Source of the DNA: Yersinia vastinensis
GTDB taxonomy: Bacteria > Pseudomonadota > Gammaproteobacteria > Enterobacterales > Enterobacteriaceae
Assembly (NCBI RefSeq): GCF_902726565.1
Contig: NZ_CACVAF010000004.1
Span: 124,001-188,000, forward strand
Direction of reading: 5' to 3'
DNA: 64,000 bases
The translations under genes and the position numbers were made by a program. Below are positions 47,573-57,135 of this stretch, one piece after another (within the stretch, counting starts at the first letter, position 1; each line of letters begins with the position of its first letter). Below the pieces are notes generated by a model that worked only from the letters and a program-made list of their open reading frames with translations, ran no database searches and had not been told where the DNA came from.

Positions 47573-49189
47573 ATGCGCTATTTCCGTTATGCATTGTGTG
47601 CCGCATTGGTTGGCACAGCGCTGGGCGCGGCAAATGCTGCTGATGTCCCTGCGGGCACCGTACTGGCTGAAAAACAAGAAATTGTTCGTCATATTAAAGA
47701 TGAACCAGCCTCTCTTGATCCGATGAAGGCCGTAGGATTAATAGAGGCGCAGGTTGCCCGAGATTTGTTCGAAGGGTTGGTTAATCAAGATGCGCATGGT
47801 CAGATAATCCCGGGGGTTGCGACTAAATGGCAAACTGCCGATAACCAAACCTATATATTCACGTTGCGTAAAGATGCGAAATGGTCCAATGGCGACCCAG
47901 TGACCGCACAGGATTTTGTTTATAGCTGGCGTCGTTTAGTCGATCCTAAAAGTTTATCTCCCTTTGCTTGGTTTGCCGAGCTAGCAGGGATGGAGAATGC
48001 ACAGCAGATTATTGAAGGGAAAATGCCACCGGAGACTTTGGGTGTCAGTGCTGTTAATGATTACACACTTAAAGTAAAACTCAGTAAACCCGTTCCTTAT
48101 TTCCCAAGTCTGACAGCAAATTTCAGTTTATTTCCCGTACCTTCCTCGGTAGTTGAAAAATATGGCAGTGACTGGACAAAAGTAGGGAATCTGGTTGGGA
48201 ACGGTGCATTTAAATTACAAGACCGAGTGGTAAATGAAAAATTAGTATTAGTCCCTAATGAACATTATTGGGATCATGCTCGAACCGTGCTAACCAAAGT
48301 GACATTCATTCCAATTAATCAGGAAGCGAATGCGACTAAGCGCTATCAGGCGGGTGATATCGATATAACAGAATCTTTCCCGAAGAATCTATATCAGAAG
48401 CTATTAAAAGATATCCCTGATCAAGTGTATACACCTGACCAATTAGGGACTTACTATTACGCATTTAATACACAGCGCGCACCGACCAATGATGTACGGG
48501 TGCGTAAAGCGTTATCTTATGCAATCGATCGTAAAGTGATTGCTGAAAAAGTGTTAGGTACTGGGGAAAAGCCAGCTTATCACTTTACGCCTGATGTCAC
48601 TGCTGGTTACCATCCGGTCGCAAATTTATTACAGCAACAAGATCAGGATGAATTAAATGCGCAAGCCAAGGCGTTGTTGCATGCCGCAGGATATGGCCCT
48701 GATAAACCGCTAAAATTATCACTGCTATACAATACGTCGGATAATAATCAGAAATTAGCTATTGCTATAGCGTCAATGTGGAAGAAGACATTGGGTGTTG
48801 ATGTCAAAATGATTAATCAAGAGTGGAAGACCTATATTGATAGCCGCAACACCGGAAATTTTGATGTTGTCCGTGCGTCATGGGTTGGGGATTACAATGA
48901 ACCCTCTACCTTCCTTTCACTGCTGACATCGACTCACAGCGGTAATATTGCCAAATTTACTAATGAGAATTATGACCGTTTACTCAGTGAAGCAGGGAAA
49001 CAAACCAATCCTAAAGCATTAAGTGATGATTATAATAAAGCTGAACAGATTATTGCAGAGCAAGTGCCAATTGCCCCAATATATCAATTTACCAATGGGC
49101 GTTTAATTAAACCATGGGTGAAAGGCTACCCTATCACTAACCCTGAAGATGTGGCATATAGCCAGATGCTGTATATTATTAAGCACTAG
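47573..49189 (+). CDS. mppA: Periplasmic murein-tripeptide-binding protein MppA
   Basis: A 538-residue OppA-like solute-binding protein. A signal peptide ends at GAANAADVP (about 22), followed by the SBP_bac_5 domain (DEPASLDPMKAVGL, EQVPIAPIYQF near the end). MppA delivers L-Ala-D-Glu-mDap to the Opp permease. Its closeness to OppA makes gene identity rely partly on synteny with ycjG/mpaA. AAAAGG lies upstream of the ATG. Confidence 0.9.
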   Translation: MRYFRYALCAALVGTALGAANAADVPAGTVLAEKQEIVRHIKDEPASLDPMKAVGLIEAQVARDLFEGLVNQDAHGQIIPGVATKWQTADNQTYIFTLRKDAKWSNGDPVTAQDFVYSWRRLVDPKSLSPFAWFAELAGMENAQQIIEGKMPPETLGVSAVNDYTLKVKLSKPVPYFPSLTANFSLFPVPSSVVEKYGSDWTKVGNLVGNGAFKLQDRVVNEKLVLVPNEHYWDHARTVLTKVTFIPINQEANATKRYQAGDIDITESFPKNLYQKLLKDIPDQVYTPDQLGTYYYAFNTQRAPTNDVRVRKALSYAIDRKVIAEKVLGTGEKPAYHFTPDVTAGYHPVANLLQQQDQDELNAQAKALLHAAGYGPDKPLKLSLLYNTSDNNQKLAIAIASMWKKTLGVDVKMINQEWKTYIDSRNTGNFDVVRASWVGDYNEPSTFLSLLTSTHSGNIAKFTNENYDRLLSEAGKQTNPKALSDDYNKAEQIIAEQVPIAPIYQFTNGRLIKPWVKGYPITNPEDVAYSQMLYIIKH

Positions 49190-49223
49190 TCATATCGTTT
49201 TGTGATGAATTGATAATAGAATA

Positions 49224-49246
49224 CCGCCGGTATCACCGGCGGATTT
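49224..49246 (+). terminator. mppA terminator
   Basis: CCGCCGGT (49224-49231), loop ATC, ACCGGCGG (49235-49242), then ATTTTA. Confidence 0.8.
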
Positions 49247-49284
49247 TAGTTGTTAACATCGAACTGCGCATATTAAAAAATAGG

Positions 49285-49626
49285 TTATGTTGTATTTCGC
49301 CGTTTTGGCACAATGGCTGATATGGAAATCATGAAACCACTCAATGATGCGACTATCAATGGGAAAATAAACGCATCTGATGACCTCAATGGATTTTTTA
49401 TATCGATAATAATCACAAAAAAGAATGAACTGGTCGCGAAAGTTGATGATGAATACAGCTCATTAAGTTTATATTGCAAATTTTCTAATGAAAATGGCGG
49501 TGTCTTTTTTGAAATGCAATCCCAGATAATGTGTATCAACATATAAGAAATACAGATAATACAGTAAAACTTAGTCAACTCATCTGTCGTTTGTGGTGAG
49601 TACCAGTGGGAAGAAAGTGGTTCCAA
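49285..49626 (-). CDS. Unrecognised small membrane ORF (second of a pair)
   Basis: A possible 113-residue protein with hydrophobic stretches near 18-37, 62-76 and 85-105 and a basic tail (VPKRRNTT). It starts with TTG two bases beyond the stop of the upstream small gene, so translation would be coupled; ATG at 49542 is an alternative. The DNA is AT-rich compared with its neighbours. Hydrophobic frames can arise opposite polar AT-rich sequence, and an ORF on the plus strand (49313-49546) overlaps it, so it may not be a gene. I recognise no family. Confidence 0.35.
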   Translation of the reverse strand: MEPLSSHWYSPQTTDELTKFYCIICISYMLIHIIWDCISKKTPPFSLENLQYKLNELYSSSTFATSSFFFVIIIDIKNPLRSSDAFIFPLIVASLSGFMISISAIVPKRRNTT

Positions 49627-49627
49627 T

Positions 49628-49816
49628 TTAGTTCACCAAAACTTGTCTCAGATAGACACCCGCAATAAGTGCGCCTCCAATGGCTGCAAATGTCAATGCG
49701 AGGGAAGCAGTGACCGTTAATGTGGGCACTAAAAATGACAAACCGCCGGTCAGTGCAAACCCAGCCCCTGCGCCACCAATTAATGCTTTCATTAACGTAA
49801 TGAAGCTGATTTCCAT
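49628..49816 (-). CDS. Unrecognised 62-residue Gly/Ala-rich membrane protein
   Basis: Chosen from ATG 49816 (AAGGA nine bases upstream), the protein is 62 residues: a short N-terminus (MEISFITLMKALI), then two hydrophobic helices rich in Gly, Ala, Leu and Thr (GGAGAGFALTGGLSFLV and LTVTASLALTFAAIGGALIAG), with GxxxG-type packing motifs, and a short tail. This two-helix Gly-rich form is seen in bacteriocin-like peptides, holins and small secretion or membrane proteins; nothing decides between them. An earlier in-frame ATG (49906) has poor spacing. It forms a pair with the ORF at 49285-49626. Confidence 0.5.
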   Translation of the reverse strand: MEISFITLMKALIGGAGAGFALTGGLSFLVPTLTVTASLALTFAAIGGALIAGVYLRQVLVN

Positions 49817-50109
49817 AATCAATATTCCTTGAATATACAACGTGGTAACTGCACAAAATTGTACATCAAAGTCCGCATTACTCCCGCTGACTTTATCCTT
49901 ATGCATCCTTAAGCCAGTCGTTGAATATCAATGCTTTTATACTAAACCTCATGACAAATAAATTGAGTGACTACAAGAAAATCATTCACGGTGCTGCCTG
50001 TAATTTTATTGGCGATTGAGGCTATCCGAGTTCACCACCTTTAAAGATAAGGTTGCTAGCGCTACACTGAGCTAATTGCATGATAAATGCCGAAATAGAG
50101 GATGTTGTC

Positions 50110-51093
50110 GTGGATGTAGTCGAAGGAAAAGCACTTCAGGTTTCTGATGCCGTTTATGCCTATCAGCTTGATGGTAAAGGGGGGGTGACATCAATCAGCA
50201 CTGATGCCATTGCCACTGCGGAGCAGCCTTGTTGGTTGCATCTGGATTACACACATCCAGAAAGTGCGGCCTGGCTGCAAAATACGCCGTTACTTCCCGA
50301 AGTTGTTCGTGACGGTCTTGCCGGTGAAAGTGTTCGCCCCAAGGTAACTCGCTTGGGTGATGGCACGATGATAACGTTGCGCGGGATTAACTTTAACAAC
50401 GATGCCCGGCCTGATCAGCTAGTCACTATTCGGGTTTATATGACAGATAAACTGATTATCTCAACCCGACATCGCAAGGTGTACTCCATCGATGATGTGC
50501 TGAATGATTTGCAAAGTGGCACAGGCCCAACAGACAGCGGCAATTGGCTGGTGGAAATTGTCGATGGTCTGACCGACCACACCAGCGAGTTTATTGAAGA
50601 TTTGCATGACAAGATTATCGATCTTGAAGACGACCTGCTGGAGCAAAAAATCCCCCAGCGTGGGCAGATGGCACTGCTACGTAAACAATTGATTGTACTG
50701 CGCCGCTATATGGCACCTCAACGCGATGTTTTTTCCCGCTTGGCCAGTGAGCGCTTGCCGTGGATGAATGATGATGACCGGCGTCGTATGCAAGAAATCT
50801 CAGAGAGACTGGGGCGCGGTTTAGAGGATTTAGACGCCAGCATTGCGCGTACAGCGGTTTTGTCCGACGAGATTAGCTCATTAATGGCGGACGCAATGAA
50901 CCGAAGAACTTATACCATGTCACTTTTAGCCATGGTGTTTTTACCCACTACGTTTTTGACGGGATTATTTGGCGTTAACCTTGGGGGAATTCCGGGGAAT
51001 ACTGATTCCTTTGGTTTTGCGACGTTTTGTATGATGTTGGTGGTTTTGGTGCTCGGTGTTGCCTGGGGGTTAAAGCGCAGTAAATGGCTCTAA
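50110..51093 (+). CDS. zntB: Zinc transporter ZntB (CorA family)
   Basis: A 327-residue 2-TM-GxN transporter. The large N-terminal cytoplasmic part includes the long stalk helix ([25 protein letters not shown]), and the C-terminal helices carry the family motif as [12 protein letters not shown] (GVN in place of GMN). It moves Zn2+ across the inner membrane. I chose the GTG at 50110, which gives the E. coli length and has AGAGGA eight bases upstream; an ATG at 50080 is in frame. The sRNA gene fnrS follows 106 bases downstream, as in E. coli. Confidence 0.93.
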   Translation: MDVVEGKALQVSDAVYAYQLDGKGGVTSISTDAIATAEQPCWLHLDYTHPESAAWLQNTPLLPEVVRDGLAGESVRPKVTRLGDGTMITLRGINFNNDARPDQLVTIRVYMTDKLIISTRHRKVYSIDDVLNDLQSGTGPTDSGNWLVEIVDGLTDHTSEFIEDLHDKIIDLEDDLLEQKIPQRGQMALLRKQLIVLRRYMAPQRDVFSRLASERLPWMNDDDRRRMQEISERLGRGLEDLDASIARTAVLSDEISSLMADAMNRRTYTMSLLAMVFLPTTFLTGLFGVNLGGIPGNTDSFGFATFCMMLVVLVLGVAWGLKRSKWL

Positions 51094-51151
51094 TGGGTAA
51101 GAAGACGACGAGGAAAAGAGTATGCCAGATGGGGGGCTAATCACTGCAAAA

Positions 51152-51165
51152 TTGAGCCATATCAA
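51152..51165. promoter_or_regulatory. FNR box of fnrS
   Basis: TTGAGCCATATCAA matches TTGATN4ATCAA with one mismatch and is centred at -41.5 relative to the predicted fnrS start, the class II activator position. Confidence 0.88.
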
Positions 51166-51199
51166 GATTTGACGGTTATGACTCAGGCATTATCACTTT

Positions 51200-51322
51200 G
51201 CAGGTGAATGCAACGTCAAGCGATGGGCGTTGCGCTCCATATTTGTAATACTTTTATTTTGAATTACTGCATAGCACATAATTGTTACGATGCCGATGTT
51301 GTCTCAACATCGGCATTTTTTT
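51200..51322 (+). ncRNA. fnrS: Anaerobically induced small RNA FnrS
   Basis: An Hfq-binding sRNA switched on by FNR without oxygen, which represses mRNAs of aerobic functions (sodB among them in E. coli). The first 41 bases from GCAGGTGAATGCAACGTC through GGGCGTTGCGCTCCAT are as in E. coli, GAATTACTGCATAGCACA is kept, and the RNA ends in the terminator ATGCCGATGTTG-TCT-CAACATCGGCAT plus T-run (51290-51322). The start at G51200 follows E. coli FnrS and places the FNR box at -41.5. A -10 CATTAT is at 51188-51193. The plus-strand ORF overlapping it is not a gene. Confidence 0.96.
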
Positions 51323-51411
51323 ATACATTTTTTGTGTACAAACAAGCAATAAGACCCAAAAACGATTCGCCTCGTCACTATCCTATGGGCAAGGCGATAT
51401 CAGTTAGCCGC

Positions 51412-52368
51412 TTATTTTATTTCTAGCACATCAAGACGAACCAACGGCTGCTTTTCACTCTCTTCATCATCTTCAGGTTGCCAGCCAACGGGTTGCAGTG
51501 GTAACTCTTCACGGTCAAAAGCCAAATCACCACCATCCACAATGTCGCTGTTATGAGTAATGCTTTTAAAATCAAATAATTTATGGTCATTCAAATGTGA
51601 AGGTACAACATTTTGCATTGCACTAAACATGGTTTCGATGCGCCCCGGATATTGTTTATCCCAGTCCCGTAACATGTCTTTAATCACCTGACGTTGCAGA
51701 TTTGGCTGAGAGCCGCACAGGTTACAAGGAATTATCGGGTACTCTCTGGCAACGGCAAAACGTTCAATATCTTTTTCACGGCAGTAGGCCAGTGGGCGGA
51801 TCACTACATGTTTGCCATCATCACTCATCAGTTTTGGCGGCATGCCCTTTAATTTCCCGCCATAAAACATGTTCAGAAACAGTGTCTGCAAAATATCATC
51901 GCGATGGTGACCTAACGCTATTTTTGTTGCCCCAAGTTCGCTGGCGGTGCGGTACAAAATGCCACGGCGCAGGCGTGAACACAGTGAGCAAGTGGTTTTC
52001 CCTTCAGGGATAATGTCTTTCACTATCCCGTAGGTATTTTCTTCAACAATTTTGTACTCTACACCTTGCTTATCCAGATACGCTGGCAGGATATCTTCAG
52101 GGAAACCCGGCTGTTTCTGATCGAGATTTACAGCAATCAAGGTGAAGTTAATTGGTGCGCTTTTTTGCAGGTTTTGCAAAATATCGAGCATGGTATAACT
52201 GTCTTTACCGCCCGACAGGCAGACCATGACACGGTCACCTTCTTCAATCATATTAAAATCGGCAATCGCCTGACCCACGTTACGGCGCAGACGCTTTTGC
52301 AATTTGTTCAAATTGTATTGTTCTTTTTGATTAACCACTTGTTTCTCTTGCATTTGTTCGTGACTCAT
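51412..52368 (-). CDS. ttcA: tRNA 2-thiocytidine synthetase TtcA
   Basis: A 318-residue PP-loop ATPase that puts the 2-thio group on cytidine 32 of certain tRNAs. The PP-loop is [13 protein letters not shown]; a [4Fe-4S] cluster is held by cysteines in [13 protein letters not shown] and [10 protein letters not shown] chose the ATG at 52368; a TTG two codons earlier is in frame. In E. coli K-12 the Rac prophage is inserted in this gene (ydaO); here the gene is intact and fnrS and zntB follow directly. Confidence 0.95.
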   Translation of the reverse strand: MSHEQMQEKQVVNQKEQYNLNKLQKRLRRNVGQAIADFNMIEEGDRVMVCLSGGKDSYTMLDILQNLQKSAPINFTLIAVNLDQKQPGFPEDILPAYLDKQGVEYKIVEENTYGIVKDIIPEGKTTCSLCSRLRRGILYRTASELGATKIALGHHRDDILQTLFLNMFYGGKLKGMPPKLMSDDGKHVVIRPLAYCREKDIERFAVAREYPIIPCNLCGSQPNLQRQVIKDMLRDWDKQYPGRIETMFSAMQNVVPSHLNDHKLFDFKSITHNSDIVDGGDLAFDREELPLQPVGWQPEDDEESEKQPLVRLDVLEIK

Positions 52369-52772
52369 ATCCAATTAGGAGCATAACGGGGCATTGTTGC
52401 GCACAAGTTTATCATTCAATAAGTGCATGTATTAGTATTTTAATTTATACGTGACTCATTTTGAGTGAGATATTGAGTGATGACTTATACGAAACCATTT
52501 GAATTGACTACTGTTATTAATAATTATCTCACCATCAATATCAACAAAGTCCGTAACGGTCCATATTATTGAAATGAAATCCGCACTATATTAGATGTTG
52601 CTATATGTATCGTGCCGAATAAATTAAATACTGAATTTGCGCTAAGTTTTCATCTAATTTAATACGGTGGTATTTCAACGTTGGGGTGGTGCGCAATAGA
52701 ATAAGGTACAAAATAAAAAGCCAGTCAGTAGGGCACTGGCTGGCTGTGGAGTTAACGCATTAACCTCATCTA
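52369..52772. other. Region between ttcA and nifJ
   Basis: Apart from the nifJ terminator (52714-52744) this 404-base region is AT-rich, with the ttcA promoter near its left end. I see no ORF or RNA gene. Confidence 0.5.
52714..52744 (-). terminator. nifJ terminator
   Basis: GCCAGTCAGT (52720-52729) pairs with ACTGGCTGGC (52735-52744) with one G-U pair; minus-strand continuation is CTTTTTATTTTGT. Confidence 0.85.
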
Positions 52773-55700
52773 CTATTCTGCGGAAGTTTTCTCCGTTTTG
52801 CCCGCAAGCAGGCTCAAGAAGTCATAGCGTTTTTTCAGGTCTTGTTCGGCCGCAGCATACAGTTGTGCCGCCACCTCAGGTTCTTGGGTGTTAAGCCGAC
52901 GGAAGCGTTGCTCATTAAGCAATGTGGTCGTTAAGTTACTGCTTGGTGGGCGAGAGTCCAGTGCTAAAGCAGCTTTCCCTTCATCTGCACGGCGCGGATC
53001 GAAGCGGTACAGTGGCCAGAAACCGGTGGCAGTTAATTGTTTCATTTGATCATGGCTGTAGGCCAGATCATAGCCATGTTCTTCGCAAGGGCTGTAAGCA
53101 ATAATCAGAGATGGGCCAGGATAGGCCTCGGCTTCCTGAATGGCTTTCACCGTCTGATTCAACTGTGCGCCTAATGAAATTTGCGCCACATACACATGAC
53201 CGTACATCATCATGCTGACGCCCAAATCTTTGCGCGCTTTACGCTTACCGTGTTCGCCAAATTTGGTCACAGCGCCCAGAGGCGTCGCTTTAGATTGCTG
53301 GCCACCGGTGTTGGAGTAACACTGAGTGTCGAGTACCAGCACATTGACGTTTTCGGTCAGACTCAATACGTGGTCAAGCCCACCAAAACCGATGTCATAA
53401 GCCCAGCCATCACCGCCAATCAACCAGATAGATTTATCCACCAGATAATCAGCATCAGTGGCTAATTGCAGGGCATCATCTCCCGGGATTTCGCGTAATA
53501 ACTGACGTAGTTGTGTGACCTGTTCGCGACGTACTTCTGGTGTTGCTTCTTGCTCAAGTAATTGGCTCACCAAATCTTGCGGGAGTTGAGGTGCCAGTTG
53601 ATTGATCAAACGAATGATCCGTTGACGATGTTGATCGACCGTCAGACGAAAGCCCAAACCGAATTCAGCATTATCCTCGAATAGCGAGTTAGCCCATGCA
53701 GGGCCACGGCCATCGGCATTGGTGGTATAAGGCGTGGTGGGGAGGTTGCCGCCATAGATTGAAGAGCATCCGGTGGCATTGGCAATTAATAAGCGGTCGC
53801 CATATAACTGGGTCAACAATTTAATATACGGGGTTTCACCACAGCCGGAACAGGCACCCGAGTACTCAAACAGTGGCGAAATAAGCTGCGAAGTTCGGAT
53901 ATCGATGCGTTCCATTTGGGTTTTATCGATTTCTGGCAATTTCAGGAAGAAATCATAGTGTGCTTTCTCTTCTTCCAGATGCTCCAGTCGCGGTTTCATG
54001 TTAATCGCTTTGATTTCTGGATGTTGACGATCTTTTGCCGGACAAACTTCATAGCACAGATTGCACCCGGTACAATCCTCTGGTGCGACTTGCAGCACAT
54101 ATTTCTGACCACGCATATCGCGGGCTTTAACATCCAGCGATTGCAAGCTATCAGGTGCCCCCGACATCGCCTCTGGTTGTACTACTTTGGCACGAATGGC
54201 CGAGTGCGGGCATGCAGCGACACAGTGGTTGCATTGAGTACAGAGATCAGGCTGCCAAATAGGAATATCTTCAGCAATGTTACGTTTTTCCCACTGTGTC
54301 GTCCCCACCGGCCAAGTACCATCCGGTGGAAATGCGGAGACAGGCAAAGCGTCCCCTAAACCAGCCAACATCGTGGCGGTGACGGTTTTAACGAAGTTTG
54401 GTGCGAGATCAGAGACGATCGGTGGGCGCATCGGGCTATTTTCATTAATGGGTTGCAGTGGAATTTCCACTAACGCATCCAAAGTGGCGTCAAGTGCCTG
54501 CCAGTTGCGAGCCACAATCTCTGGCCCTTTATTACTGTAACTGCGGTCAATCGCAGCCCGTAGTTGCTCTTGCGCCATCGCCGTTGGCAATATTTGTGTC
54601 AGATGGAAGAAGGCCATTTGCATGACGGTGTTGATACGCGCACCTAACTTGCACTCGCGCGCAATTTTCGCCGCATTAATCACAAACAGGCGAGCTCCAC
54701 GCTGATGCAAAACTGCTTGAACTTCCTGTGGCAGGCGCTGCCACATTTCATCTGAACTAAAAGGAGTATTAATTAGAAAGATACCGCCGGGTTTTAGGCG
54801 TTCAGCCATTTGGTAGGTATCGATAAACTGCAACTGGTGGCAGCCAACAAAATCGGCATGGCTGACCAGATAGGCTGAGTTAATGGGTGTCTCGCTGACA
54901 CGCAAATGTGAGACCGTCAGGCCACCGGCCTTTTTGGAGTCATAAACAAAATAGCCCTGTGCATACAGCGAGGTGCTGTTACCAATTATCTTGATATTAT
55001 TCTTTGTTGCAGAGACCGAGCCATCACTGCCTAGGCCATAAAATAGGGCTTCCAATGTGGCGCGTTGCTCAATTTTCTCGTCAGTCAACGGTAATGATAA
55101 GCCAGTGACATCGTCAAAAATGCCCACAGTAAAGCGCGGACGTGGCTGATCTTGCGACAATTCGCGGAACACAGCCAAAGCACAATCTGGGCCAAACTCT
55201 TTGGAAGATAGCCCATAGCGGCCACCGATAACTTTGGGCAATGTCGCGCGTTCGCCACGGCTATAAGCCTCTGCCAGTGCAGTCATCACATCAAGATAGA
55301 GTGGTTCGGCCAGTGCGCCCGGCTCTTTGGTGCGATCCAGCACAGCAATGCTAATCACAGATTGAGGTAGGACACTCAGCAGATGGGTGGCGGAGAAGGG
55401 CCGGAATAACCGAACTTTCAGCATGCCCACTTTCTCACCACGGGTTAGCAGGCTATCAATGACTTCTTCACAAGTCCCTATTGCTGAACCCATCAAGATA
55501 ATAACGCGTTCAGCCTGCGGGTGACCGTAATATTCAAATGGCTTATATTCACGCCCAGTTGCTTCGGCAAACGCTTGCATCGCATCAGCAACATGTTGAT
55601 AAGTATCGTTATACCAAGGGTTGGTCGCCTCACGAGATTGGAAATAAGTATCAGGATTGGCTGAGGTGCCCCGAACCACAGGATGATCAGGGGAAAGGGC

Positions 55701-56306
55701 TCGGCTGCGGTGGTCGTCTATCGCTTTTTGTGGCAGTAACTGACGCAGAGTGTCATCACTTAACGAGACAATTTTATTGATCTCATGGGAGGTGCGAAAA
55801 CCATCAAAGAAATGAATAAATGGAATACGGCTATTGAGTGTTGCCATCTGAGAAATGAGGGCAAAATCTTGCGCTTCCTGCACACTGCTAGCACAAAGCA
55901 TTGCACAACCGGTTTGACGAACCGCCATAACATCGGAGTGGTCGCCAAAAATAGACAGCGCATGGGTGGCGATGGTCCGGGCGGCAACATGAAGAACAAA
56001 AGGTGTCAGTTCGCCAGCCAGCTTATACAGCGTTGGGATCATCAACAGCAATCCCTGCGATGAAGTAAAGGAGGTCGATAGCGCTCCGGTTTGTAGTGCA
56101 CCATGTACGGTAGCAATCGCACCGCCTTCAGACTGCATTTCAACCACACGAGGGACATCCCCCCAGATATTGACTTTGCCATCACCAGACCACGCATCTG
56201 CTTGCTCGGCCATGGTGGAGCTTGGCGTGATAGGGTAGATAGCAATAACTTCACTGGCACGATAGGCCACAGAAGCGACAGCACTGTTACCGTCAGTAGT
56301 AATCAT
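52773..56306 (-). CDS. nifJ: Pyruvate:flavodoxin oxidoreductase (YdbK/NifJ)
   Basis: A 1177-residue single-chain enzyme that oxidises pyruvate with CoA to acetyl-CoA and CO2, reducing flavodoxin or ferredoxin. Domains in order: pyruvate-binding/TPP pyrimidine domain (IYPITPSSTMAEQADAW), central domains, two [4Fe-4S] motifs (CTQCNHCVAACP and CTGCNLCYEVCP, about 690-760), and the C-terminal TPP domain with CSGCGETPY and GGDGWAYDIGFGGLDH...NTGGQQSK. It is called YdbK or Por in E. coli, where it is linked to oxidative stress and low-oxygen growth. Upstream is an AT-rich 396-base region; MicC, next to it in E. coli, is not visible. Confidence 0.96.
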   Translation of the reverse strand: MITTDGNSAVASVAYRASEVIAIYPITPSSTMAEQADAWSGDGKVNIWGDVPRVVEMQSEGGAIATVHGALQTGALSTSFTSSQGLLLMIPTLYKLAGELTPFVLHVAARTIATHALSIFGDHSDVMAVRQTGCAMLCASSVQEAQDFALISQMATLNSRIPFIHFFDGFRTSHEINKIVSLSDDTLRQLLPQKAIDDHRSRALSPDHPVVRGTSANPDTYFQSREATNPWYNDTYQHVADAMQAFAEATGREYKPFEYYGHPQAERVIILMGSAIGTCEEVIDSLLTRGEKVGMLKVRLFRPFSATHLLSVLPQSVISIAVLDRTKEPGALAEPLYLDVMTALAEAYSRGERATLPKVIGGRYGLSSKEFGPDCALAVFRELSQDQPRPRFTVGIFDDVTGLSLPLTDEKIEQRATLEALFYGLGSDGSVSATKNNIKIIGNSTSLYAQGYFVYDSKKAGGLTVSHLRVSETPINSAYLVSHADFVGCHQLQFIDTYQMAERLKPGGIFLINTPFSSDEMWQRLPQEVQAVLHQRGARLFVINAAKIARECKLGARINTVMQMAFFHLTQILPTAMAQEQLRAAIDRSYSNKGPEIVARNWQALDATLDALVEIPLQPINENSPMRPPIVSDLAPNFVKTVTATMLAGLGDALPVSAFPPDGTWPVGTTQWEKRNIAEDIPIWQPDLCTQCNHCVAACPHSAIRAKVVQPEAMSGAPDSLQSLDVKARDMRGQKYVLQVAPEDCTGCNLCYEVCPAKDRQHPEIKAINMKPRLEHLEEEKAHYDFFLKLPEIDKTQMERIDIRTSQLISPLFEYSGACSGCGETPYIKLLTQLYGDRLLIANATGCSSIYGGNLPTTPYTTNADGRGPAWANSLFEDNAEFGLGFRLTVDQHRQRIIRLINQLAPQLPQDLVSQLLEQEATPEVRREQVTQLRQLLREIPGDDALQLATDADYLVDKSIWLIGGDGWAYDIGFGGLDHVLSLTENVNVLVLDTQCYSNTGGQQSKATPLGAVTKFGEHGKRKARKDLGVSMMMYGHVYVAQISLGAQLNQTVKAIQEAEAYPGPSLIIAYSPCEEHGYDLAYSHDQMKQLTATGFWPLYRFDPRRADEGKAALALDSRPPSSNLTTTLLNEQRFRRLNTQEPEVAAQLYAAAEQDLKKRYDFLSLLAGKTEKTSAE

Positions 56307-56702
56307 TAATTTGTACCTTCACATTGCTTGTCATGCAGAGAATCGTGCCTTTCTGCATATTGAAATTTATTGGGTATATCTGGCTATTTGAACTAATAAT
56401 GAAATTCTAGCAGAGAGTATTTTTGCCAGTTATCGCATTTGTGTGACGGTGGGTATCTCATACTATGCAGAAAATAAGGAATCTCATTGGTCTGGGGGTA
56501 TATCACCGTCATCAGATAATAATTATTACAATTAGAAAACTATTTATGATTGTAATTAGATGTCGCGGGCAACCAAGCTGGACAATTAATGCACTTAGAT
56601 TAAGTTTGTTTGTGAAATAATTGTGAAGTGGAAATAGATTTAATGAACATTTAATCACTGACGGGCATAATGTCGACCCAATACTGAAATATGAGAGTGA
56701 TA
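56307..56702. other. Divergent nifJ/emrE region
   Basis: These 396 AT-rich bases hold both promoters. I find no ORF, no clear terminator and nothing resembling the E. coli MicC sRNA that borders ydbK there. Confidence 0.5.
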
Positions 56703-57035
56703 ATGAGTGGTTTCATGTATTTAATGATGGCAATCGTGGCTGAAGTTGTGGCAACGACAATGTTAAAAGCCTCTGATGGTTTTACCCGTTTGGTGCCCTC
56801 TATTGTGGTCGTGATTGGCTACGCTATCGCATTTTGGGGATTATCACAGGTCGTAAAAACCATGCCATTGGGGATTGCTTATGCGATTTGGTCGGGGCTG
56901 GGGATTGTCTTAGTATCAGTTGCTGCCACATTTATGTATCAGCAAAAGCTGGATTGGGCCGCAATTGTCGGTATGACGTTGATTATTGCCGGAGTATTGG
57001 TCATTAATTTGTTGTCAAAAACGCCGATGCATTAA
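56703..57035 (+). CDS. emrE: Small multidrug resistance transporter, EmrE type
   Basis: A 110-residue SMR protein with four hydrophobic helices. The membrane-embedded essential acid is Glu14 (MAIVAEVVATT), and the family blocks GIAYAIWSGLGIVLVS and IIAGVLVINLLS are nearly those of E. coli EmrE. It exchanges protons for quaternary ammonium compounds and other cationic drugs as an antiparallel dimer. I chose the ATG at 56703 over an in-frame ATG four codons earlier. Gene identity within the SMR family is by resemblance, so QacE-type naming would also be fair. Confidence 0.85.
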   Translation: MSGFMYLMMAIVAEVVATTMLKASDGFTRLVPSIVVVIGYAIAFWGLSQVVKTMPLGIAYAIWSGLGIVLVSVAATFMYQQKLDWAAIVGMTLIIAGVLVINLLSKTPMH

Positions 57036-57071
57036 TCCTCTATGGCAGATGCGGGAGCAGTTATCTGATTT

Positions 57072-57102
57072 CCGCGTTATCGCAGCTAAAACGATAACGC
57101 GG
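57072..57102. terminator. Hairpin between emrE and the mgtC-family gene
   Basis: CCGCGTTATCG (57072-57082) and CGATAACGCGG (57092-57102) form a perfect 11-base stem with a nine-base loop between convergent genes; no T-run. Confidence 0.65.
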
Positions 57103-57135
57103 TGTAAGTCTTGGGGCGGGTGGATAGGATTGCGG

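Noticed and set aside
49313-49546. A 77-residue plus-strand ORF opposite the small membrane ORF
   Set aside because: No ribosome site and no recognisable protein. It remains the main reason to doubt the minus-strand frame.
51208-51426. A 72-residue plus-strand ORF after zntB
   Set aside because: It lies over FnrS and its terminator and enters ttcA; the start is the FnrS 5-prime region, not a gene start.
56307-56702. Search for the MicC sRNA next to nifJ
   Set aside because: No MicC-like core or GC hairpin with T-run is present upstream of nifJ.
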